Source: Streptococcus oralis (GTDB lineage: Bacteria; Bacillota; Bacilli; Lactobacillales; Streptococcaceae). Taken from it: a stretch of 64,000 bases of DNA. Below, piece after piece: positions 18,101 to 25,943 of the stretch (positions within the stretch are counted from its first letter, which is position 1; every line of letters starts with the position of its first letter). A program made the position numbers and the translations under genes. The notes below the pieces were generated by a model, which had not been told where the DNA came from, made no database searches, and saw nothing but the letters and a program-made list of their open reading frames with translations. The stretch covers positions 1,390,001-1,454,000 of the forward strand of contig NZ_CP094226.1 of assembly GCF_022749195.1 (NCBI RefSeq), read 5' to 3'.

Positions 18101-18883
18101 ATGATCCACGAACTTTGCAAAGAATTCTCTCAACTGGAACAAGTAGAAGCTATAGCTCTTGGTGGTTCTCGTGCAGAACAAGCCTACGATCAAAATTCTG
18201 ACTATGATGTCTATGTCTATCTTAACTCACCTATTGATGAGAAAACTCGTCAAATCATTCTTAGCAACTATTGCTCCTATATGGAAATTGGAAACCAGTT
18301 TTGGGAGTTAGAGGATGACTGCGTACTAAACAACGGTATCGAAATCGAGTTGATTTATCGTTCGCTGGAGTCGTTTGAACAAGAATTGAACTCAACCGTT
18401 TTTCAGCATCAAGCCCAAAATGCCTATACAACTTGCATGTGGCATAATCTACTCCACAGCAAGATTCTATACGATCCAAATAGTCACTATGCTTCGCTCC
18501 AAAAGACTTACCAGATTCCCTATCCACAGGAACTCAAAAAACATATCATCGAAAGGCAACTCCTTTTGCTAGACCAGGCCATGCCTGCCTTCTCTCATCA
18601 AATTGAAAAAGCTATCAAGCGTCAAGATCTTCTCAGCATGAATCATCGTACGAGTGAGTTTTTTGCTTCCTACTTTGACTTGTTATTTGCGCTCAATGAG
18701 CAAACCCATCCTGGTGAAAAACGAATGTTGGATTACGCAAAGACCAATTGTACACTCCTCCCTAAGCAATTTGAAGAAACTATTCGCAAGTATTTCCAAA
18801 TACTCTACCAACCGCAACAAGGAGAACAAGCGGTTGTAACCTTACAAACCATCCTGAACCAACTAAAGGCCATTTTGCCATAA
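18101..18883 (+). CDS. Nucleotidyltransferase-fold protein with DUF4037-like C-terminus
   Basis: A 260-residue protein. The N-terminus has the nucleotidyltransferase signature GGSRAE (21-26) followed by SDYDVYVY with Asp34 and Asp36, the metal-binding pair of the polymerase-beta-like superfamily. The C-terminal helical half resembles DUF4037. Members include aminoglycoside adenylyltransferases and toxin-antitoxin MNT enzymes, but nothing here fixes a substrate and no HEPN partner gene is adjacent. AAGGAG precedes the ATG, and TGGTAAAAT about 40 bases upstream is a likely extended -10. It forms its own transcription unit between two similar terminators. Confidence 0.75.
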   Translation: MIHELCKEFSQLEQVEAIALGGSRAEQAYDQNSDYDVYVYLNSPIDEKTRQIILSNYCSYMEIGNQFWELEDDCVLNNGIEIELIYRSLESFEQELNSTVFQHQAQNAYTTCMWHNLLHSKILYDPNSHYASLQKTYQIPYPQELKKHIIERQLLLLDQAMPAFSHQIEKAIKRQDLLSMNHRTSEFFASYFDLLFALNEQTHPGEKRMLDYAKTNCTLLPKQFEETIRKYFQILYQPQQGEQAVVTLQTILNQLKAILP

Positions 18884-18892
18884 GTAAAAAAT

Positions 18893-18926
18893 GAAATGTG
18901 AACCTGAAACTGAGGCTCACATTTTT
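18893..18926 (+). terminator. Terminator after the nucleotidyltransferase-like gene
   Basis: Arms GAAATGTGAACCT and GAGGCTCACATTTTT with a few mismatches, followed by T residues. Confidence 0.7.
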
Positions 18927-19024
18927 CTTTATAGTTTACCGTAAAGCATCTAGTAGACTTTTCCACAATTCTTCTTGCCCAACTCATAAAAAAGCGGCAA
19001 TAGAAAAAGAGGAGCCTAGTCCTC

Positions 19025-19462
19025 TTACTTAGACAGTTTATTCTGAGCATCGGCTACAACCTGAGCCAGACTTGTCTGGCTCAGTTGATTTTCCATAGCT
19101 GCTTGAACATCGAACAACTTTTGGTCCAAAACTGCATGGATATTCGCACCAATTGGGCAATTAGGATTTGGATTGTCATGAAAACTAAAGAGCTTACCGG
19201 ATTTTCCTAAACACTCCACAGCTTGGTAGACATCCAACAAACTGATATCCTGAAGGTCTTTTATTATCTCAGTTCCTCCCGTACCACGAGCAACTGAAAT
19301 CAATCCTGCTTTTTTGAGTTGCGATAAAGTCTTTCGGATAATGACTGGATTGACTCCGACACTAGCCGCAAGAAAATCGCTGGTTACTTTACTTTCTGTA
19401 TCCTGCATTGCAATAATAATCATCATATGAGTCGCAATTGTAAATCGGCTTGAAATTTGCAT
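19025..19462 (-). CDS. Rrf2-family transcriptional regulator
   Basis: A 145-residue Rrf2-type repressor with an N-terminal winged helix (MQISSRFTIATHMM, recognition part VNPVIIRKTLSQLKKAGLI) and the glycine wing RGTGGTEI. Only one cysteine is present (NPNCPIG), so it is not an IscR-type three-cysteine cluster protein; a redox-sensing single cysteine (YwnA-like) is possible but unproven. GGAAGGAGAAG precedes the ATG. A perfect palindrome overlapping its -10 box suggests autoregulation. No obvious target gene is adjacent. Confidence 0.85.
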   Translation of the reverse strand: MQISSRFTIATHMMIIIAMQDTESKVTSDFLAASVGVNPVIIRKTLSQLKKAGLISVARGTGGTEIIKDLQDISLLDVYQAVECLGKSGKLFSFHDNPNPNCPIGANIHAVLDQKLFDVQAAMENQLSQTSLAQVVADAQNKLSK

Positions 19463-19501
19463 CTTCTTCTCCTTCCATTGATATTTTATTCATCTTTTCC
19501 C

Positions 19502-19537
19502 GTATAAACATTATACCGTTTTTGGTTTTCCTGTCAA
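19502..19537 (-). promoter_or_regulatory. Promoter and palindromic operator of the Rrf2 gene
   Basis: On the minus strand TTGACA and TATAAT are separated by 16 bases. The -10 box lies within a perfect 15-base palindrome, GTATAA-ACA-TTATAC (19502-19516), the position expected for an autorepressor operator. Confidence 0.65.
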
Positions 19538-19626
19538 ATATTAACGAATGATTACCTTCTCCATGCAAAAAGTCCTGTATCCCTCTTGACAACCAGAACG
19601 GTAGAGGGCATACAAAGACTTATTTT

Positions 19627-20568
19627 TTATGCAATTTTACGGACAATCCCTTTTGTTTTATGACTTGACCAGACTGAGCTGATAGACACCCCAGCACCAA
19701 CTAAGGTAAACACAGCTAACATAGCTAGATTATAAAAATAGTTATCTGGAAAATGACCGCTAAAGATTAAATCATTCACCACTCGGAAAGCAAAGGCAAA
19801 CTCAACCCCTAGTTTGGCAACGACTTCCATCGCCAAATCAATTTGATTCACTAGAAAGACAGTAATCACCATCCAAATAGAGGAAATCACAATCCCCTTT
19901 CGAGATACCTTTCTTCCAAGGATTTCATATCCTTTAATGGTACAAATCCCCAGAACAATACCCGCTACCATAGCTACATAACCTAGACGAGCGATAAATA
20001 GAGCAACTGCTCCACCAATCAAGGCTCCCAGCAAGGCACCAACTGCTCCAAGAATAACATTTTCCTTTTTATTTTGATAAGAATCCACCTCGATTTGAAG
20101 ATTGCTCTTCAGCAATTGATAGCTTTCCTCGTTGATAAGGAAAATTGAATCACCTAATTGATAGAGACCAACGGGACCCTCCTGACCGCTATAGGCACAC
20201 ACTTGGACGAAATGATGGGTTTCAAGGAATGCAACGAGGTCTGTTATGAGCGTCTGTAACTTTTCAATTGTTTTTGATTTGCGCATGGCACCTTTTACGA
20301 CAAAAGAAACAAGGTACTGATTGATAGACAAGGTCGACAAGTTTGGAAGAGATTCACTCTTAAACTCATCCCAAACCAATTCATTTTCTTCTGAATCCGC
20401 AGGATTACCATTCAAACTCACACTGACACAAAGTCGAAACTGATTTTTCACGTCAGTTTCTTGCAGGAAAAGTAAATAGCCTGACTGCGTGCCATAAATA
20501 CTACGCGAATCTTCGTCAAATTGCAAGCCCAACTCCGAGGCAATAGCGTGTAACTCTTCTGGTTTCAT
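19627..20568 (-). CDS. Hypothetical membrane protein
   Basis: A 313-residue protein of unknown function. The first about 180 residues are soluble and acidic to neutral; the C-terminal 130 contain about four membrane segments (ILGAVGALLGALIGGAVALF, then three more). I recognise no family. The start was moved 15 codons inward to the ATG behind AGGAGA. An imperfect inverted repeat (TTGAATATC...GAGATTCAA, 20587-20613) lies just upstream and could be a regulator site. It is not clearly in an operon. Confidence 0.75.
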   Translation of the reverse strand: MKPEELHAIASELGLQFDEDSRSIYGTQSGYLLFLQETDVKNQFRLCVSVSLNGNPADSEENELVWDEFKSESLPNLSTLSINQYLVSFVVKGAMRKSKTIEKLQTLITDLVAFLETHHFVQVCAYSGQEGPVGLYQLGDSIFLINEESYQLLKSNLQIEVDSYQNKKENVILGAVGALLGALIGGAVALFIARLGYVAMVAGIVLGICTIKGYEILGRKVSRKGIVISSIWMVITVFLVNQIDLAMEVVAKLGVEFAFAFRVVNDLIFSGHFPDNYFYNLAMLAVFTLVGAGVSISSVWSSHKTKGIVRKIA

Positions 20569-20719
20569 TATCTGTCTCCTCTTATTTTGAATATCAATTA
20601 GTATGAGATTCAAATTAGTTATATTCCGTTATTCTAACATAAATTTGAGAAGCCGTCAATTCGTATCCAGTTCGACTTATCGCAAAACAGCAGTCACTAG
20701 ACTATCTTATTTCTACCTC

Positions 20720-21571
20720 TTAAAACCAATCTTTCTTGTCTCTTTCCATCCAAAGCTCAACATCCCTGTCATAACCTTCTTGTTCACTAATCTGACCTAA
20801 CAATTCGTGGTTATGAGTATGGTGAATCCCATTTACCAAACTTTCATAGTAGACCTGGAAATAGGGAAGCTTCAAATCCTTAGCCAACTGCAATTCAGCT
20901 TCTACATCATAATCCACTCGACGAAAATCAACATCAGACAAACCTGCTTCATCAAACTCTAAAATCATATACTGGGCACGCAAGTCCTTACGCAACCACG
21001 CATCTAAAAAGAAGGGTTGCCCAATCGAACCTGGATTAAGAATCAACTGTCCATCACTTCCATAACGAAGCAACTGTTGGTGAATATGGCCATATACTGC
21101 GATAGAGGCGTGTGGATTCGTCACCAATCTATCAAAATCTTCTTGTTTTCCCGTATGAATCAACTCCCTACCCCAGTTTTTATCAGGGAGATGGTGAGTG
21201 ATTCCCACCATCAAATCACCAAACTGACGATGAACTTGCATGGGTTGATTATTGAGGTCTTCGATTTCTTCAGGGCTGACCTCCTCTAAGATGTACTGAC
21301 TTTGACGCAGGAGATAACGATGACTCGCTATTGTAGGATCTAACTTGCGATGCAGACCTCGCCAGAGACTATTCTCCCAATTTCCCAGAACTCTTACTGT
21401 AATAGGCAAGCTAGCTAAGAGGTCCAAGATCCTTCTACGTCCCGTTCCAGGCATGAGAATATCTCCCAAAAGCCAGTACTCGTCTACCTCCGCCATTCTT
21501 GCATCAGCCAGTACAGCTTCCAGAGCTGTCGTATTTCCATGTATATCTGAAAGAACTGCTATTTTAGTCAT
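20720..21571 (-). CDS. Metallophosphoesterase, calcineurin-like (copy 2)
   Basis: A 283-residue calcineurin-like phosphoesterase, paralogue of the one downstream of uvrC. Motifs match in order: SDIHGNTTALEAV, GDILMPG, GNWENS, YGHIHQQLLRYGS and NPGSIGQP. The shared C-terminal features (LAKDLKLPYF, HNHELL) show the two genes derive from one another rather than being generic family members. Substrate unknown. AAGGAG precedes the ATG, with a TGTTATAAT promoter at 21603-21611. Monocistronic. Confidence 0.85.
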   Translation of the reverse strand: MTKIAVLSDIHGNTTALEAVLADARMAEVDEYWLLGDILMPGTGRRRILDLLASLPITVRVLGNWENSLWRGLHRKLDPTIASHRYLLRQSQYILEEVSPEEIEDLNNQPMQVHRQFGDLMVGITHHLPDKNWGRELIHTGKQEDFDRLVTNPHASIAVYGHIHQQLLRYGSDGQLILNPGSIGQPFFLDAWLRKDLRAQYMILEFDEAGLSDVDFRRVDYDVEAELQLAKDLKLPYFQVYYESLVNGIHHTHNHELLGQISEQEGYDRDVELWMERDKKDWF

Positions 21572-21602
21572 TCTTTCTCCTTATTTTCCTTCTTTTGTTA
21601 GT

Positions 21603-21611
21603 ATTATAACA
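21603..21611 (-). promoter_or_regulatory. Extended -10 promoter of phosphoesterase copy 2
   Basis: TGTTATAAT on the minus strand, about 32 bases before the ATG; no strong -35. Confidence 0.55.
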
Positions 21612-21654
21612 GAAAACACTCGAAAAGATCACTATCACCGATTACTGGATTAAA

Positions 21655-21683
21655 TTGTAAGAGCTCCTAACTCGTGCTATAAT
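21655..21683 (+). promoter_or_regulatory. Promoter of the small membrane protein upstream of the first T-box
   Basis: TTGTAA, 17 bases, TATAAT with an extended TGC. Transcription runs into the 121-residue membrane-protein gene. Confidence 0.7.
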
Positions 21684-21764
21684 ATAAGTAGAGATTTCCC
21701 GATTATGTGGTCTACAATATCTCTCAAATATCTCTCCATTTTTGCAGATTGGAGGAATATTGCC

Positions 21765-22130
21765 ATGAAAAAATATCTTAAGTATATCCCATACTACCTT
21801 GTCATTCTCTTCTTTTACTGGCCTTTCTATGAGTTGCTTTTACTGCTGATATCTGACCCTTATACGCTAAAAGGACTTTACATTTATAACATCATCCTCT
21901 TTTCACCTTTGGTAACCTTCATCGTATCCCTTCTTTATAGCTACCGTTTCCATTTCTCACTCTGGTGGTTGCTGGGAATTGGACTGCTCTATTGCTTTAC
22001 CATCATCACTTTTGGTGAGTTCATTCTTCTTTATCTCGTAGCCTATGAAGTCTTCGCCCTTCTTGGTATGGCTTCAGGTAGAGGTCTTAGCCATCTTACA
22101 AACAAGCAGAAAAGTAAAAAAATAGGATAA
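21765..22130 (+). CDS. Small integral membrane protein
   Basis: A 121-residue protein with three to four hydrophobic segments and a basic C-terminal tail (NKQKSKKIG). I do not recognise the family. GGAGGAAT lies before the chosen ATG, which begins MKKYLKYIPYY. Its last about 65 codons fall within the block that is duplicated downstream, and its stop is followed at once by the promoter of the first T-box. A second, headless copy of its 3' end occurs after the next gene. Confidence 0.75.
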   Translation: MKKYLKYIPYYLVILFFYWPFYELLLLLISDPYTLKGLYIYNIILFSPLVTFIVSLLYSYRFHFSLWWLLGIGLLYCFTIITFGEFILLYLVAYEVFALLGMASGRGLSHLTNKQKSKKIG

Positions 22131-22135
22131 AAGCC

Positions 22136-22163
22136 TTGAAAAATCTCGCAATCATGCTATAAT
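22136..22163 (+). promoter_or_regulatory. Promoter of T-box leader A
   Basis: TTGAAA, 16 bases, TATAAT with an extended TGC. The same sequence precedes T-box B. Confidence 0.65.
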
Positions 22164-22169
22164 AATGCA

Positions 22170-22377
22170 TAGAGACAAGTCACTTAGTCCCTTTCTACTA
22201 GAGAGTGCGTGGTTGCTGGAAACGCATAGAAAGCCTAAACTGATACTACTCTACTGACTTTTATGAAAACATAAAACGGTGGCCACGTTAAAGCCAATCA
22301 GAGGTGTCCCTCTTTTTTGAGGAACATGAATGAAGGTGGAACCACGTTGCGACGTCCTTTTAGGATGTCGTTTTTTG
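22170..22377 (+). promoter_or_regulatory. T-box riboswitch A, threonine type
   Basis: A tRNA-sensing leader. The conserved T-box element AAGGTGGAACCACG (22333-22346) precedes a terminator with arms CGACGTCC and GGATGTCG and a T run; the T-box element can pair with the 5' arm region to form the antiterminator. Stem I spans the GTCA...TGAC region, and the specifier candidate is ACT in GATACTACT, a threonine codon, which fits thrS downstream. Here the first gene controlled is the 125-residue membrane protein. Uncharged tRNA-Thr should prevent termination. Confidence 0.85.
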
Positions 22378-22442
22378 TTTGGAGAATAGAGATATTGCCA
22401 GATTAAATGAAACATAGCTAAGAAAAGAAGATGGAGGTTGAT

Positions 22443-22820
22443 ATGAATAAATCATTGTCTTGGGTGATTCCCTGTGCCTTCCTTGTCGTCTATGTATGGC
22501 TAATGAAAACTCTCAGTCTATGGGGGTTAGAGTACATTGTTGTCTTTTCATTTTTTGCATTTGTTCCTCTTTTGCCATTTCTTGCTCCTTTTCTTGGCAT
22601 CTTAATGTTTTTTAAGAAAAAGAAACTCATCCTATCAGGATATTTTCTAAGTCTAACTGCTGGTATTTATTTAGTTAATGCTATAAGAAACTATCCACTA
22701 AGGATATACATGAGAGGTGAGATGACTGATGAACAATATCTGTCTCTAATCCTTTCCTTAGTATGCTATCTATTCATTTCTACGGCTTTCTTTATTTTCA
22801 GACTGAAAAAGTTAAAATGA
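22443..22820 (+). CDS. Small integral membrane protein between the two T-boxes
   Basis: A 125-residue protein with about four hydrophobic helices and a short basic end (RLKKLK). No family recognised; it is not a copy of the neighbouring 121-residue protein. The start follows GGAGG at good spacing. It is the only gene lying between the two direct repeats, so it sits downstream of T-box A and would be induced by threonine starvation. No terminator hairpin is visible after it, so read-through into the second repeat is likely. Confidence 0.7.
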   Translation: MNKSLSWVIPCAFLVVYVWLMKTLSLWGLEYIVVFSFFAFVPLLPFLAPFLGILMFFKKKKLILSGYFLSLTAGIYLVNAIRNYPLRIYMRGEMTDEQYLSLILSLVCYLFISTAFFIFRLKKLK

Positions 22821-22848
22821 AATTGATTTAGCAAATCAATTGTTATCA

Positions 22849-23048
22849 TTCTTTATAGCTACCGTTTCCATTTCTCACTTTGGTGGTTGCTGAGAATTGG
22901 ACTGCTCTATTGCTTTACCATCATCACCTTTGGTGAGTTCATTCTTCTTTATCTCGTAGCCTATGAAATCTTCGCCCTACTTGGTATGGCTTCAGGTAGA
23001 GGTCTTAGCTATCTTACAAACAAGCAGAAAAGTAAAAAAATAGGATAA
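22849..23048 (+). pseudogene. Headless 3' copy of the small membrane-protein gene
   Basis: The reading frame for the last about 65 residues of the 121-residue membrane protein is preserved to the same stop (KKIG then TAA), but there is no start or ribosome site: sequence upstream of 22849 is unrelated. It is a passive remnant of the duplication. Confidence 0.8.
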
Positions 23049-23053
23049 AAGCC

Positions 23054-23081
23054 TTGAAAAATCTCGCAATCATGCTATAAT
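23054..23081 (+). promoter_or_regulatory. Promoter of T-box leader B
   Basis: TTGAAA, 16 bases, TATAAT with extended TGC, identical to the promoter of copy A. Confidence 0.65.
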
Positions 23082-23087
23082 AATGCA

Positions 23088-23296
23088 TAGAGACAAGTCA
23101 CTTAGTCCCTTTCTACTAGAGAGTGCGTGGTTGCTGGAAACGCATAGAAAGCCTAAACTGATACTACTCTACTGACTTTTATGCAAACATAAAACGGTGG
23201 CTACGTTAAAGCCAATCAGAGGTGTCCCTCTTTTTTGAGGAACATAAATGAAGGTGGAACCACGTTGCGACGTCCTTTTATGGATGTCGTTTTTTG
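23088..23296 (+). promoter_or_regulatory. T-box riboswitch B, controlling thrS
   Basis: Near-identical second threonine T-box: AAGGTGGAACCACG at 23251-23264, then terminator arms CGACGTCC and GGATGTCG with T run (one extra base in the loop compared with copy A). It leads into the broken kinase-like gene and thrS. The specifier ACT region is unchanged. The differences from copy A, including A-to-C in the stem I distal part and C-to-T before ACGTTAAAG, do not touch the T-box element. Confidence 0.85.
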
Positions 23297-23315
23297 TTTG
23301 TCAGAAGGAGGTAGA

Positions 23316-23942
23316 ATGATGCTTTATATGATTGGCGGATCGCCTTGTAGTGGAAAATCAACAATTGCCTCACTTCTTGCTAGACGGTATCAACTACTTC
23401 ATATCAAACTGGATGATTTGATAGAAGAGATGATGAATCAAGCAAGTGCAGACTCACAGCCAATTTGCCTTCTTAGGCAGGATAGAAATCCAGAGCAAAT
23501 CTGGATGAGAAATCCAGAAGAGATGGCAGTTGAAGAATGGCGCTTTTATGAAGAGATTTTTCCTTATGTAAAATCTTACTTGATAAAAAACTAAGATAGA
23601 CCTCTCTTGGTGGAGGGGGCAGGACTTTTGCCTCACTTGGTAAAGGAGCTTGAATGCCCAGTATCCTCTTATCTATGCTTGACTCCGACAGCTGATTTTC
23701 AAAAAAAGCATTATATACAGAGAGAATGGGTTCCTTATGTCTTAGAGGGTACAACCAACCCTGAACAAGCTTTTAAAAACTGGATGCAACGAGACATTCT
23801 TTTTGCTCAAATGGTTCGTAAGGAAGCAGTGAGATTAGGCTATTCTAGCCTCATAACAGATGGTAGTCAATCAGAGAATCAAACTGCGGAAGAGGTTGCT
23901 CGGCTCTTAAAATTGTCCAACAAAAATAGAATAAATATTTAA
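23316..23942 (+). pseudogene. P-loop kinase-like gene interrupted by an in-frame stop
   Basis: Read through its internal TAA (23592-23594), the frame gives about 208 residues of a small P-loop kinase-like protein: Walker A GGSPCSGKST near the start, a charged LDDLIEEMM segment, and after the stop DRPLLVEGAGLLP, a Walker-B-like strand that ends as in nucleoside- or shikimate-kinase-like proteins. Both halves are in the same frame with nothing lost, so a single substitution (for example a Tyr codon to TAA) explains it. AAGGAGG precedes tandem ATGs. The second half has only a TTG at 23607 and no ribosome site. It lies between T-box B and thrS and shares their transcript. Substrate unknown. Confidence 0.75.
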
Positions 23943-23952
23943 GGAGAACATC

Positions 23953-25896
23953 ATGATTAACATTACTTTCCCAGATGGCGCTGTTCGTGAATTCGAATCT
24001 GGCGTTACAACTTTTGAAATTGCCCAATCAATCAGCAATTCTCTAGCTAAAAAGGCCTTAGCTGGTAAATTCAACGGCAAACTCATCGACACTACTCGTG
24101 CTATCACTGAAGATGGAAGCATCGAAATCGTGACACCAGATCACGAAGACGCCCTTCCAATCTTGCGTCACTCAGCTGCTCACTTGTTCGCCCAAGCAGC
24201 TCGTCGTCTTTTCCCAGACATTCACTTGGGAGTTGGTCCAGCTATCGAAGACGGCTTCTACTACGATACTGACAATACAGCTGGTCAAATCTCCAACGAA
24301 GACCTTCCTCGTATCGAAGAAGAAATGCAAAAAATCGTCAAAGAAAACTTCCCATCTATTCGTGAAGAAGTTACTAAAGATGAGGCCCGTGAAATCTTCA
24401 AGAACGACCCTTACAAGTTGGAATTGATTGAAGAACACTCTGAAGACGAGGGTGGTTTGACTATCTATCGTCAAGGTGAGTATGTTGACCTCTGCCGTGG
24501 TCCTCACGTTCCATCAACAGGTCGTATCCAAATCTTCCACCTTCTCCATGTAGCAGGTGCTTACTGGCGTGGAAATAGCGACAATGCTATGATGCAACGG
24601 ATCTACGGTACAGCTTGGTTCGACAAGAAAGACTTAAAGAACTACCTTCAAATGCGTGAAGAAGCTAAAGAACGTGACCACCGTAAACTTGGTAAAGAGC
24701 TTGACCTCTTCATGATTTCCCAAGAAGTCGGACAAGGTTTGCCATTCTGGTTGCCAAATGGTGCAACTATCCGTCGTGAATTGGAACGCTACATTGTCGA
24801 CAAGGAGTTAGCTTCTGGCTACCAACACGTCTACACTCCACCACTTGCTTCTGTTGAACTCTACAAGACTTCTGGTCACTGGGATCACTACCAAGAGGAC
24901 ATGTTCCCAACTATGGACATGGGGGACGGTGAAGAGTTTGTCCTTCGTCCAATGAACTGCCCACACCACATCCAAGTCTTTAAACACCATGTTCACTCTT
25001 ACCGTGAATTGCCAATCCGTATCGCTGAAATCGGTATGATGCACCGCTACGAAAAATCTGGTGCCCTTACTGGTCTTCAACGTGTGCGTGAAATGTCTCT
25101 CAACGACGGTCACCTCTTCGTTACTCCAGAACAAATCCAAGAAGAATTCCAACGTGCCCTTCAGTTGATTATCGATGTTTACGAAGACTTCAACTTGACT
25201 GAATACCGCTTCCGTCTCTCTCTTCGTGACCCTCAAGATACTCACAAGTACTTTGACAACGATGAGATGTGGGAAAATGCCCAAACCATGCTTCGTGCAG
25301 CCCTTGATGAAATGGGTGTTGACTACTTTGAAGCCGAAGGCGAAGCAGCCTTCTACGGACCAAAATTGGATATCCAAGTTAAGACAGCTCTCGGAAAAGA
25401 AGAAACCCTTTCGACTATTCAGCTTGACTTCTTGCTTCCAGAACGCTTTGACCTCAAATATATCGGAGCTGACGGTGAAGAACACCGTCCAGTCATGATC
25501 CACCGTGGGGTTATCTCAACTATGGAACGCTTTACAGCTATCTTGATTGAGAACTACAAGGGTGCCTTCCCAACATGGCTTGCACCACACCAAGTAACCC
25601 TCATCCCAGTTTCTAACGAAAAACACGTGGACTACGCATGGGAAGTGGCTAAGAAACTCCGTGACCATGGTGTCCGTGCTGATGTGGATGAGCGCAATGA
25701 AAAAATGCAGTTCAAGATCCGTGCTTCACAAACCAGCAAGATTCCTTACCAATTGATCGTTGGGGACAAGGAAATGGAAGACGGAACTGTCAACGTTCGT
25801 CGCTACGGACAAAAAGAAACACAAACTGTCTCAGTTGATGACTTTGTCCAAGCTATCCTTGCTGATATCGCCAACAAATCACGTGTTGAGGAATAA
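23953..25896 (+). CDS. thrS: Threonyl-tRNA synthetase
   Basis: A 647-residue class II synthetase that charges tRNA-Thr. An N-terminal TGS domain ([17 protein letters not shown]), the editing domain with [10 protein letters not shown], the class II catalytic core with MNCPHH (zinc-binding Cys and substrate pocket) and MIHRG, and a C-terminal anticodon-binding domain ([13 protein letters not shown]) are in the usual order. AAGGAG precedes the ATG, ten bases after the kinase-like pseudogene. Regulated by the T-box leader about 650 bases upstream. A bidirectional-looking terminator follows. Confidence 0.97.
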   Translation: MINITFPDGAVREFESGVTTFEIAQSISNSLAKKALAGKFNGKLIDTTRAITEDGSIEIVTPDHEDALPILRHSAAHLFAQAARRLFPDIHLGVGPAIEDGFYYDTDNTAGQISNEDLPRIEEEMQKIVKENFPSIREEVTKDEAREIFKNDPYKLELIEEHSEDEGGLTIYRQGEYVDLCRGPHVPSTGRIQIFHLLHVAGAYWRGNSDNAMMQRIYGTAWFDKKDLKNYLQMREEAKERDHRKLGKELDLFMISQEVGQGLPFWLPNGATIRRELERYIVDKELASGYQHVYTPPLASVELYKTSGHWDHYQEDMFPTMDMGDGEEFVLRPMNCPHHIQVFKHHVHSYRELPIRIAEIGMMHRYEKSGALTGLQRVREMSLNDGHLFVTPEQIQEEFQRALQLIIDVYEDFNLTEYRFRLSLRDPQDTHKYFDNDEMWENAQTMLRAALDEMGVDYFEAEGEAAFYGPKLDIQVKTALGKEETLSTIQLDFLLPERFDLKYIGADGEEHRPVMIHRGVISTMERFTAILIENYKGAFPTWLAPHQVTLIPVSNEKHVDYAWEVAKKLRDHGVRADVDERNEKMQFKIRASQTSKIPYQLIVGDKEMEDGTVNVRRYGQKETQTVSVDDFVQAILADIANKSRVEE

Positions 25897-25907
25897 AAAA
25901 TTAGCAC

Positions 25908-25934
25908 AAAAGCCTCCGATTGGAGGCTTTTTCT
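25908..25934 (+). terminator. Terminator after thrS
   Basis: Perfect arms AAAGCCTCC and GGAGGCTTT, loop GATT, followed by T residues. On the other strand an A-rich flank makes it usable for the convergent histidine kinase gene too. Confidence 0.85.
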
Positions 25935-25943
25935 CATCTATGT

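Larger units (their letters stand above)
21931..22381 (+). repeat. Direct repeat, copy A (3' end of gene + promoter + T-box)
   Basis: Roughly 451 bases repeated at 22849-23300 in the same orientation with about ten differences (nine substitutions and one extra T in copy B). The repeat includes the 3' third of the small membrane-protein gene, a promoter and the whole T-box leader with its terminator. Confidence 0.9.
22849..23300 (+). repeat. Direct repeat, copy B
   Basis: Second copy of the block at 21931-22381, about 98% identical by eye. The left edge falls inside coding sequence of the membrane protein; the right edge is just past the T-box terminator. The intervening unique stretch is 22382-22848. 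Confidence 0.9.

Noticed and set aside
24808-25503. A 231-codon frame antisense to thrS
   Set aside because: Codon bias of thrS leaves the opposite frame open; it has no ribosome site or family match.
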